Source of the DNA: Micromonospora sp. H61
GTDB lineage: Bacteria; Actinomycetota; Actinomycetes; Mycobacteriales; Micromonosporaceae
Direction: 5' to 3'
NCBI RefSeq assembly: GCF_018070325.1
Contig: NZ_JAGPXY010000027.1
Span: forward strand, 20,401-84,400
DNA length: 64,000 nt
Under the pieces are notes generated by a model that was not told the origin of the DNA, ran no database searches, and was given only the letters and a program-made list of their open reading frames with translations. The position numbers were made by a program, and so were the translations under genes. Positions 42,059 to 49,569 of this stretch are shown here, piece by piece; position 1 is the stretch's first letter; every line of letters begins with the position of its first letter.

Positions 42059-43183
42059 ATGCAGCTGTCCTTCCTGCGCCCGCTCTACGACCGTCCCGGG
42101 CCGTGGTGCTCGGTGTATCTGGACGCCTCCGCGGACACGGAGGACGCCCATCCCGCGTTGGATCTGCGCTGGCGTGCCCTGGAACGCAGCCTGGCCGCAC
42201 AGGGGGCGGACGAGGCGAACATCGCCGCGCTGGACCGGGTGGTCCGAGGTCATGATCCGATGGTCGGGGACTATGGCCTGGCGCTCTTCGCAAGTCACGG
42301 CCAGGTGGTGCTGTCCGAGTACCTGTCCGCACCGCCACTGCGGGACCTGGCCCACGTGGGGCCGCTGCCGCACGTGATGCCGTTGCTCGCCCAGCGCGGT
42401 GAGCAGGTGGCCTGGGTGCGTGTGATCGCCGACCGGCTCGGCGCCGACGCGATGGCGGTCAGCGCCGGCGGGGTGCCCCGGCGGGCGCACGTCGCCGGCC
42501 GGGACGAGTACCCGCTGCGACGGGCGAAGCCCGGCGGCTGGTCCCAGTCGCGCTACCAGCGGGCGGCCATGGAGGCGTGGCACCAGAACGCCGGCGACGT
42601 CACCGCGGCGACCGTGCAGCTGGCCGACCGGGTCGGCGCGGACGTGGTGGTGGTCGCCGGTGACGTCCGGGCCACCGGAATGATCGCCGCCCAGATGCCG
42701 GAGCGCTGGCAGGACCTGGTGGTCCGTACCGATGCCGGGTCACGGGCCGGCGGCGCCGACCAGACGATGCTGGACGACCTCACCGTGCAGACCATCGCGG
42801 AGATCGCCGACCAGCGGATCAGCGACGCGCTGGACAAGTTCGGCGTGCAGGAGGACGTGGGCGGCGGGCTTGACGCTGTCGTCTCGGCCCTGCAACGCAA
42901 CCAGGTCGACATGATGCTCATCGTGGACGACCCGTCGGCCAACGGTGAGCTGTGGATCGGCGCGGAACCCACCGAGATCGCCGTCGACCCGGGACAGCTG
43001 GCCGCCATGTCGGTCGCCGACCCGAAGCGGGTACGCGCCGACGCGGCGCTGGTCCGAGCGCTCGTGGGCACCGACGCGGCACTGACGGTGCTCGGCGCCG
43101 ACGAGGCGCCCGACCTCACCGACGGCGTCGGCGCGGTACTGCGCTACGTCGACCCCGGCACACCGGGGCGCGGCAATGGTTGA
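42059..43183 (+). CDS. baeRF2-type (Rv2629-like) release factor-domain protein
   Basis: 374 aa, related to the bacterial archaeo-eukaryotic release factor domain family 2. Features are FLRPLYDRPGPWCSVYLDASADTE at the start, GDYGLALFASHGQV, LGADAMAVSAGG, and RRAKPGGWSQSRYQRAAMEAW with VVVVAGDVRATGMI. Its eukaryotic relatives include Vms1-type peptidyl-tRNA nucleases, but bacterial baeRF2 members such as mycobacterial Rv2629 have no proven activity. It overlaps the next gene by 8 bases (43176-43183), so the two are translationally coupled. Confidence 0.85.
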   Translation: MQLSFLRPLYDRPGPWCSVYLDASADTEDAHPALDLRWRALERSLAAQGADEANIAALDRVVRGHDPMVGDYGLALFASHGQVVLSEYLSAPPLRDLAHVGPLPHVMPLLAQRGEQVAWVRVIADRLGADAMAVSAGGVPRRAHVAGRDEYPLRRAKPGGWSQSRYQRAAMEAWHQNAGDVTAATVQLADRVGADVVVVAGDVRATGMIAAQMPERWQDLVVRTDAGSRAGGADQTMLDDLTVQTIAEIADQRISDALDKFGVQEDVGGGLDAVVSALQRNQVDMMLIVDDPSANGELWIGAEPTEIAVDPGQLAAMSVADPKRVRADAALVRALVGTDAALTVLGADEAPDLTDGVGAVLRYVDPGTPGRGNG

Positions 43184-44930
43184 CCGAACGGTTGCGGACG
43201 TCGTGGTGGAGCGGCTGCTGGCCTGGCGGGTGCCCCGCGCCTTCGGGTACCCGGGCGAGGCGATCGCTCCACTGGTCGACGCGCTGGACCGCACCGGCGG
43301 CGAGCCGGCGTTCATTCCGGCCCGGCACGAGGAGACCGCCTCGTTCATGGCCACCGGGCACGCCAAGTTCACCGGCGGCATCGGGGTCTGCCTCGCCACC
43401 CAGGGCCCCAGCGCCGTCCAGCTGCTCAACGGCCTCTACGACGCCAAGCTGGACAGCAAGCCGGTGGTGGCCATCGTCGGGGAGGACATCTCCGGGCCGC
43501 TCGGCGGCGCGCACCAGGAGATCGGGCTGAGCCGGCTCTTCGGGGACGTGTGCAACCAGTTCGTCCGGTACGGCCGCAGCCCCGACGAGGTGGCGGCGCT
43601 GCTGGACCAGGCGTTCCGGACGGCGGCGGCGACCCGCAGCCCGACGTGCGTGGTGCTGCCCCGACAGTTGCAGGAGGCGCTGGTGCCCGACCTGCAGTCG
43701 TACGGCGCTGGGGTGATCACGGCGACCCCCGGCGAACCGCTGGCCCGGGTCCTGCCGCACGAGGTGGACCTGGACGCCGCCGCGCAGCTGCTCGGCGGCG
43801 GCCAGCGGACCGCGATCCTGGTGGGCCAGGGTGGTCGGGACGCGGCCGCCGAGATCATCGAGATCGCCGACCGGCTGGGCGCCGGCCTGGCCACCTCGCT
43901 GCTCGGCAAGCCGGTGCTCGACGAGCGGTTGCCGTTCCACACCGGGGTGCTCGGCGAGGTCGGCACCCCGGCGGCGGCCGAGCTGATGGGTGGTTGCGAC
44001 ACGCTGCTGATGGTCGGCACCAACGACCCGTGGACCGACTACTTCCCGATGCCCGAGCAGGCGCGCACGGTGCAGATCGACATCGACGGACGCCGGATCG
44101 GCACCCGCTACCCGGCCGACGTGCCGCTGGTCGGTGATGCCGCCGAGACGCTGCGGGCGCTGCTGAGCCGACTGCGCGGCCGGCCCGAACAGCAGTGGCG
44201 CGCCACGGTGGAGAGTTCGGTGGACCGCTGGCGGGAGGTCGCCGCCGAGCGGGCCGCCGCCGCCGCGGACCCGGTCAACCCGCAGCTCGTCCTGCAGGAG
44301 TTGTCCGCCCGGATGCCGGGCACCGGCGCTGTCGCCGTCGACGTCGGCTCGGTTCTCTACTGGTACGCCCGGCACCTCACCCTGCCGCCGGGGGTCAACG
44401 CGCAGCTGTGCGGAACCCTCGGTTCGATGGGCTGCGCGCTGCCGTACGCGGTGGCGGCCAAGCTCGCCGCGCCCGACCAGCCGGTGGTCGCGCTGGTGGG
44501 TGACGGGGCGATGCAGCTCAACGGGCTCGCCGAACTGATCACCGTCTCGCACCTGTGGCAGCAGTGGCGCGACCCGCGGCTGGTGGTGCTGGTGCTCAAC
44601 AACCGGGATCACAACGGCATGGGTGGCGGGCGACAACCGTCGTCCGATCCGACCCACCGCCGCCCCGACGTGCCGTACGCCGGGTGGGCCCGGCTGCTGG
44701 GGCTGCACGGGGTGCGGGTGGACCGCCCGGAGCTGGTCGGCGCGGCCTGGGACGAGGCCCTCGCCGCGGACCGTCCCTGCGTACTGGAGGCGGTCGTCGA
44801 CCCGGCGGTGTCGCTGGCACCGCCGGAACCCTCCTTCGCCGACCTGCGGGGCCTGTACGCCGAGGGCGCTCCGGCCCGGAAGGTCCGCGAGCAGGTGGAG
44901 GTCACCGCGAACGCCGACGACCTCGTTTAG
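43176..44930 (+). CDS. Thiamine pyrophosphate-dependent enzyme (pyruvate oxidase/acetolactate synthase type)
   Basis: 584 aa with N-terminal PYR domain (E49/E50 in RHEETASFMA), central cofactor-binding domain and C-terminal PP domain (GDGAMQLNGLAELITVS, then VLNNRDHNGMGGG). The residue pattern resembles pyruvate oxidase, sulfoacetaldehyde acetyltransferase and acetolactate synthase families; product cannot be assigned. Translation begins inside the end of the baeRF2 gene. It is followed by an iron-containing oxidase-type gene 49 bases downstream, so one transcript is likely. Confidence 0.88.
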   Translation: MVDRTVADVVVERLLAWRVPRAFGYPGEAIAPLVDALDRTGGEPAFIPARHEETASFMATGHAKFTGGIGVCLATQGPSAVQLLNGLYDAKLDSKPVVAIVGEDISGPLGGAHQEIGLSRLFGDVCNQFVRYGRSPDEVAALLDQAFRTAAATRSPTCVVLPRQLQEALVPDLQSYGAGVITATPGEPLARVLPHEVDLDAAAQLLGGGQRTAILVGQGGRDAAAEIIEIADRLGAGLATSLLGKPVLDERLPFHTGVLGEVGTPAAAELMGGCDTLLMVGTNDPWTDYFPMPEQARTVQIDIDGRRIGTRYPADVPLVGDAAETLRALLSRLRGRPEQQWRATVESSVDRWREVAAERAAAAADPVNPQLVLQELSARMPGTGAVAVDVGSVLYWYARHLTLPPGVNAQLCGTLGSMGCALPYAVAAKLAAPDQPVVALVGDGAMQLNGLAELITVSHLWQQWRDPRLVVLVLNNRDHNGMGGGRQPSSDPTHRRPDVPYAGWARLLGLHGVRVDRPELVGAAWDEALAADRPCVLEAVVDPAVSLAPPEPSFADLRGLYAEGAPARKVREQVEVTANADDLV

Positions 44931-44979
44931 CCACCCCGGACCAGGGCATGAGTAGCGGCCCGACGACGCTGGAGGTCCC

Positions 44980-46068
44980 ATGTCCGAGCCCGCCGACCGC
45001 CGCTACGGTCCCGCGACCCTGCCGACGGCACGGGGTCCGCTCTCCGCGGCGGTCGTGGAGGCTCTGCGGCACCCACCGTACGACCTGCCGGCCGATCTCG
45101 GCGTCGACCTTCACCCGGCGGCCCCGATCATCGACGAGGACCTGCAGCTGACGCTGTTCCTCTGCTACGAGCTGCACTACCGGGGCTGGCTCGGGGTGGA
45201 CGAGTCGTGGGAGTGGCAGCCGACGCTGCTGGCGGTGCGTGCCCGCTGCGAACGGGTCTTCGAGGCGGCGCTGCGTCGGCTGGTCGGCGCGCTGTCGGTG
45301 CCCGCCGCCGGGGTGGCGGCCGGCCTGGCCGAGCTGGTCGCGGCCGACGACGGTCCGGCGCTGGCCGCGACGCTGCAACGCCGCGCCGACCTCACCCAGT
45401 TCCGTGAGTTCGTCGTCCACCGCTCCGTCTACCACCTGCGGGAGGCGGACCCGCACAGTTGGGCGCTGCCCCGCCTCGGCGGTCCGGCCAAGGCCGCGCT
45501 CGTGGAGATCCAGACCGACGAGTACGGCAACGGGCGGCTGGACCGGATGCACGCCGAGCTGTTCCGAAGCACCCTCGACCGGCTGGGCCTGGACACCGGT
45601 TACGGCACCCACATCGACGTGGCGCCTGCGGTGACGTTGGCGACCAACAACCTGATGTCGCTGTTCGGGCTGCACCGACGGTTGCGCGGCGCGCTGCTCG
45701 GGCACCTGGCCGCGTTCGAGATGACCTCCTCGCAGCCCAACCGCCGCTACGGCAACGGGTTGCGCCGGCTCGGCTTCGACGAGGTGGCCACCCGCTTCTA
45801 CGACGAGCACGTCGAGGCCGACGCGGTGCACGAGCAGATCGCCGCGCACGACATGTGCGGCGGCCTGGTCCGCGTCGAGCCGGCCCTCGCCTCGGATGTG
45901 CTCTTCGGCGCGGCGGCCGGGCTCGCGGTGGACCGGCTGTTCGCCGCGCACCTGCTGGACAGCTGGGCCGCCGGCCGTAGCTCACTGCGCGCACCCGCCC
46001 CGCCGGCCGTGCCGCCCAAGGTCTCGCTTGTCGCGCCGCCCGAGGTGGCCCCGCCCGCGCTCGTCTGA
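44980..46068 (+). CDS. Iron-containing redox enzyme (HDO/heme-oxygenase-like fold)
   Basis: 362 aa. Candidate metal ligands lie in EFVVHRSVYHLREADPHS (about 148-165), VEIQTDEYGNGRLDRMHAELF and EHVEADAVHEQIAAHDM, giving the Glu, Asp and His pattern of heme-oxygenase-like diiron oxidases and oxygenases. Family members attack diverse substrates, often in specialised metabolism. ATG 44980 follows GGAGG. The nearest neighbour on the minus strand is a CDGSH Fe-S protein, often found beside this enzyme type in actinobacteria. Confidence 0.86.
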   Translation: MSEPADRRYGPATLPTARGPLSAAVVEALRHPPYDLPADLGVDLHPAAPIIDEDLQLTLFLCYELHYRGWLGVDESWEWQPTLLAVRARCERVFEAALRRLVGALSVPAAGVAAGLAELVAADDGPALAATLQRRADLTQFREFVVHRSVYHLREADPHSWALPRLGGPAKAALVEIQTDEYGNGRLDRMHAELFRSTLDRLGLDTGYGTHIDVAPAVTLATNNLMSLFGLHRRLRGALLGHLAAFEMTSSQPNRRYGNGLRRLGFDEVATRFYDEHVEADAVHEQIAAHDMCGGLVRVEPALASDVLFGAAAGLAVDRLFAAHLLDSWAAGRSSLRAPAPPAVPPKVSLVAPPEVAPPALV

Positions 46069-46181
46069 TCCGAGGGGCTTGTCACGTCCGGGAAGCCGAC
46101 GGGTGGATCACGCGCGGGCGTGTGGGGGTCGGCGGGCTTGGACGACCGGCTGTTCGGGTGGGGCGCGCCGTCCCGGGTCCG

Positions 46182-46254
46182 CCCTTTGCTCTGCACCCGC
46201 CCACGCGCCAGTTACGGACCGTGCCTGGTGCGTGGGCGGGTGCAGAGCAAAGGG
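46182..46254. terminator. Very long hairpin between the HDO and CDGSH genes
   Basis: 46182-46211 (CCCTTTGCTCTGCACCCGCC...) pairs with 46225-46254 over 30 bp with one G.T wobble; loop 13 bases. It lies between two convergent genes, so bidirectional termination is the obvious use. The stem is longer than the other terminators here, so a repeated mobile palindrome is possible. Confidence 0.75.
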
Positions 46255-46314
46255 GACCTGCCTGGGGTGTGGCCCCTCCTCGTTTTCCGCCCCGTGACCC
46301 GGCGCGACCAGGGG

Positions 46315-46545
46315 TCAGCCCTCGCGGGTGGAGCCCGCGCGGAAGTTGATCGCCTTGTGGGTGCCGTCGCAGAACGGCTTGAGCGCCGACTTGCCGCACC
46401 GGCACAACGCCACAGTGCCCCGCCGCGCGTCGATGCGATCGCCATCCGGGGTGACCAACGCGAAGTCGCCGCGGACCAGCAACGGTCCGTCCTCGTACGG
46501 GGTGATCGTGGCGGCGGCTGGCTCGCTGGTGTCGTCGGTGCGCAT
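46315..46545 (-). CDS. CDGSH iron-sulfur domain protein
   Basis: 76 aa from ATG 46545 (MRTDDTSEPAAATITPYEDG). The CDGSH motif is complete: CRCGKSALKPFCDGTHK, giving 3 Cys and 1 His ligands for a [2Fe-2S] cluster. The frame opens upstream, but that part overlaps the + gene region and has no family. It is likely a small soluble electron carrier or redox sensor, and a plausible partner of the convergent iron-containing redox enzyme. Confidence 0.92.
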   Translation of the reverse strand: MRTDDTSEPAAATITPYEDGPLLVRGDFALVTPDGDRIDARRGTVALCRCGKSALKPFCDGTHKAINFRAGSTREG

Positions 46546-46630
46546 GGCCCCGGAAGTGCCCGTCCTGACCCTGGCGAAACCCGCGCCGCCGAACGCCGGT
46601 GATGACCGGCGCACCCCGCTGACCAGCGGA

Positions 46631-48133
46631 ATGTGCCGCCGAGTGGGTGATGCCCCGTTTGAACCCCATCGGGACGGGAAGCCCGGCCGCGTGGTGAGCG
46701 AAAAAGGCAAGGTGGGGCCGGTGCACAAGGTGCACAAGGGGCTCACGGCCGATGGCGCCGGTCTCGCCGGCGACCGGGTCGTGGCCGCGGGCAGCTCCGC
46801 CCGGGTGCTGGTCGCCGCCACCGCCCGGGCACTGCGCGGGGTCGACTGCGCCGACCTCGGGCACACCGGGCCGACGTCGCGGTTCCCCGGCGCCCCCGAG
46901 CCGGTGCGCCGTGCCGCGGTCACCCGCGCTGCCGGCCGGGTCGCGCTCACCGTGGCCCAGGTCGACGAGGTGGACGCCGCAAGGGTGGCCCGCTGGTTCG
47001 TCGACCAGTACCCCCGTCGGCGTTACCCCGGGGTGCTGATCGGCTCTCCGCACGGCGCGGCCGCGCACCTCGCGGTGGCCCTCGGCGTGCCGTGGCTGCC
47101 GGCGGGCTTCGAGATGACCGTGCACTGGTCCGACGGCGGGGTGGACCGCCCGGCGGACGCCGCGGAGCATGGCGCGGCACTCGCCACCCGGTTGCTCGCC
47201 GGCAACGCCGACCTGCACCTGCGCCAGGTGCACTGCCCGGCCAGCCGGGGCGCACTGACCGGGGCGACCGTGTCGCTGACCGCCGCGTGGAGGGCCCTAC
47301 CGGCCGCGTACGCGCGGTTTCTGGCCGACCTGCTGCTGCCGGGTGCCCCCGTGCTGCTGGTCCGCGACGCGCGCACCTGGCCGGTGCTGGAGCGTGGACC
47401 GGGGCACAGCTTCCAGGTCGGCTGCCCGGGCAGTGGGCTGGACCCGGTGGACTTCCACCCGGACAGCCACGCGTTGCGGCAGGTTCTGCGCTCCGTCGGC
47501 GGCGACGCGACCCGGTGGGAGCCGCCGGAGGTGTCAGTGTCGTCGGCGTACGCCGAGCACGGCGTCGACTCGGGCTTCGAGTTGGCCGCGCGGGACTGGT
47601 CCACCCGGCACCAGCACCCGCTGCACCGGGTGTTGGTGCCCCGGCCGGCGGCGCTGAGCGCGGGCGTGGCCGACCTGTACCGGCGGTGGCTGCGACGCGC
47701 CGGCAAGACCGGTGACCGGTTGGTGGTGGAGTGCGGTCGACTGCTCGACCCGTGGCAGGTGGTGCGGGCGGGGCTGGTGCCGTACTGGTGTGAGAACGCC
47801 ACCCGCCGTAGCGTCGACGAGGCCGAGTGGTGGCTCGCCGGCAGTGAGGCGTTCAGCTCGGTGGACGTGTTGCCCGAGCCGCCCGGGGTGCGCTCACCCG
47901 CGTTGGCCGGGCTGCCGCAGTGGCTGGCCGTGGCCGGGTTCGGCCGGCGGCGTCGGGCGCTGGACCGCACCACCGCCCGGGGTTACCCGGTCACCTCGGT
48001 GCCCACCCGCCGGGCCACCGAGGTGCTGCGCGCCCAGCCGTACGACCTGCCCGCGCCGCCCCCGCTGGGGGTCGCCGAGGCGTTGGCCGTGCTCCGCGAC
48101 AGCGGCGGCCACCAGGGGTTGTTGGTCTCCTGA
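46631..48133 (+). CDS. Unrecognised 500-aa soluble protein
   Basis: From ATG 46631 the product is 500 aa; the alternatives GTG 46691/46694 are also possible because no ribosome site is clear. Visible traits: an alpha/beta-like first half (GDRVVAAGSSARVLVAATARALRG, IGSPHGAAAHLAVALGVPWLPAGFEM), a region PGHSFQVGCPGSGLDPVDFH near 260-280, and a Trp-rich part (RWLRRAGKTGDRLVVECGRLLDPWQVV). The GSPHGAAAHLA stretch could be a nucleophile or nucleotide-binding turn, but no motif is decisive. Divergent from the CDGSH gene. Confidence 0.6.
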   Translation: MCRRVGDAPFEPHRDGKPGRVVSEKGKVGPVHKVHKGLTADGAGLAGDRVVAAGSSARVLVAATARALRGVDCADLGHTGPTSRFPGAPEPVRRAAVTRAAGRVALTVAQVDEVDAARVARWFVDQYPRRRYPGVLIGSPHGAAAHLAVALGVPWLPAGFEMTVHWSDGGVDRPADAAEHGAALATRLLAGNADLHLRQVHCPASRGALTGATVSLTAAWRALPAAYARFLADLLLPGAPVLLVRDARTWPVLERGPGHSFQVGCPGSGLDPVDFHPDSHALRQVLRSVGGDATRWEPPEVSVSSAYAEHGVDSGFELAARDWSTRHQHPLHRVLVPRPAALSAGVADLYRRWLRRAGKTGDRLVVECGRLLDPWQVVRAGLVPYWCENATRRSVDEAEWWLAGSEAFSSVDVLPEPPGVRSPALAGLPQWLAVAGFGRRRRALDRTTARGYPVTSVPTRRATEVLRAQPYDLPAPPPLGVAEALAVLRDSGGHQGLLVS

Positions 48134-48355
48134 GACGGAGCACGCCGAAACATCCTCGCGAACCCGGGGTCCCGTGATTGAGTACCTACGGAGCGGGAAC
48201 ATCGCTGGCTGCGACGGCCTGATTGCGCTGCGTAGAGGCGGTGTCGCCCGCTGGCATCCCAGTCACTGACCCACTTTCCGGCCCGGTGCGTGGCTCGACC
48301 ACGCGCACGACCGGTTTCCCGATCCGGGCGGGGGACCTTCCTGAGGGAGGCGCGG

Positions 48356-49504
48356 ATGTTCGGACAGACGAGCACGACCACGACCACGACCCCACCACCA
48401 CCCAACGATCGAGGTCTGGAGGATCTCGACGCGGCGGCGATGGCGTACGCGGCCCGGATCGCCGGGCTGCCGCCGGAGCGGCGGGGGGAGGCCCGGGACG
48501 ACCTGGTGCGCTTCGCGCTGCCGTTCGCCGGTCGGCTGGCCCGCCGGTACCGGGGGCGGGGGGAGCCGCTGGAGGACCTGGAGCAGGTGGCCCGGCTGGG
48601 ACTGGTCAACGCCGTCGACCGCTATGACCCGGAACGGGGCTCGTTCACCGCGTACGCCGCGATCACCATCGTGGGCGAGATCAAACGGCACTTCCGGGAC
48701 CGTACCTGGGGTGTGCACGTGCCCCGTCGCCTGCGGGACCTGATCCTCGAGGTGGGCCAGGCCACCGCCGCGCTCACCAGCGAGCTGTCCCGGGCCCCGT
48801 CGGTGGCCGAGCTGTCCGCCCGGCTGGAGACCCCGGAGGAGGAGATCCTCGCCGCCCTGGAGTCGGCGGCCGGCTACAGTCCGGCCTCGCTGAACGCGCC
48901 GGTGGGTGGGGAGAGCTCCGCCGAGTTCGGAGACCTGGTCGGCGAGTCGGACAACGCGTTGGAGTCGGTCGACGACCGGGTGACGGTGAGCGGTCTGCTG
49001 CACCGACTGCCCTGGCGTGAGCGACGGATCCTCGCGATGCGCTTCTACGGCAACCAGACCCAGGCGGAGATCGCCGCCCGGTTCGGCATCTCGCAGATGC
49101 ACGTGTCCCGGCTGCTGTCGCGGGCGCTCACCTGGCTGCGCCAGGCGATGCTCGCCGACGCGCCGCCGCCGTGGCAGAACGGCGCCGCCGAACCCGACCC
49201 GGGCAAGACCCGGATCTCGGTCAAGCAGAACGGCGACTCGGTGGTGGTCGAGGTCGGCGGCGAGATCGACCGCGACGGCGCGGACCAACTACGCCGGGCC
49301 ATGTTGGAGGCGGTCACCGGCCAGCCCAGCGAGGTGGTCGTCGACCTGGTCGGCGCGGGTGGCTTCGACGCCGGTGGGATCGCCGCGCTGATGGCCGGTC
49401 GGGACGCGGCGGAGCGGACCGGCGTGCCGCTGCGGCTGACCCGGGTCCAGCCCGCGGTACGCCGCTCGCTCACCGCCGCCGGCCTGTCGCCGGCCCGGGA
49501 CTGA
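48356..49504 (+). CDS. SigB/SigF-type sigma factor fused to a STAS domain
   Basis: 382 aa from ATG 48356, behind GAGGGAGG. Residues about 25-265 are a sigma-70 family factor: region 2 (LEDLEQVARLGLVNAVDRYDPERGSFTAYA), region 3 and region 4 (TQAEIAARFGISQMHVSRLLSRALTWL). Residues about 284-380 are a STAS/anti-sigma antagonist domain (VVVEVGGEIDRDGADQLRRA). At the site of the phosphorylated Ser of SpoIIAA-type domains it has FDAGG (337-341) instead of DSSG. So it may bind an anti-sigma factor permanently, or act as a decoy, without kinase control. Confidence 0.85.
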   Translation: MFGQTSTTTTTTPPPPNDRGLEDLDAAAMAYAARIAGLPPERRGEARDDLVRFALPFAGRLARRYRGRGEPLEDLEQVARLGLVNAVDRYDPERGSFTAYAAITIVGEIKRHFRDRTWGVHVPRRLRDLILEVGQATAALTSELSRAPSVAELSARLETPEEEILAALESAAGYSPASLNAPVGGESSAEFGDLVGESDNALESVDDRVTVSGLLHRLPWRERRILAMRFYGNQTQAEIAARFGISQMHVSRLLSRALTWLRQAMLADAPPPWQNGAAEPDPGKTRISVKQNGDSVVVEVGGEIDRDGADQLRRAMLEAVTGQPSEVVVDLVGAGGFDAGGIAALMAGRDAAERTGVPLRLTRVQPAVRRSLTAAGLSPARD

Positions 49505-49523
49505 CCGCACCCGGACAAGCGAA

Positions 49524-49551
49524 GGGCCGACATCCCGCTGGGTGTCGGCCC
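49524..49551. terminator. Hairpin terminator, sigma-STAS and ctaD genes
   Basis: GGGCCGACA (49524-49532) pairs with TGTCGGCCC (49543-49551); inner CCC/GGG extend the stem. It lies between the convergent sigma-STAS and ctaD genes. Confidence 0.7.
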
Positions 49552-49569
49552 CTCTGCGCGTACCCCTGG

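Noticed and set aside
46082..47233. A 383-residue minus-strand frame over the CDGSH region
   Set aside because: It is in a different frame from the CDGSH motif and crosses the 30-bp hairpin. The 76-aa CDGSH gene explains the strand.
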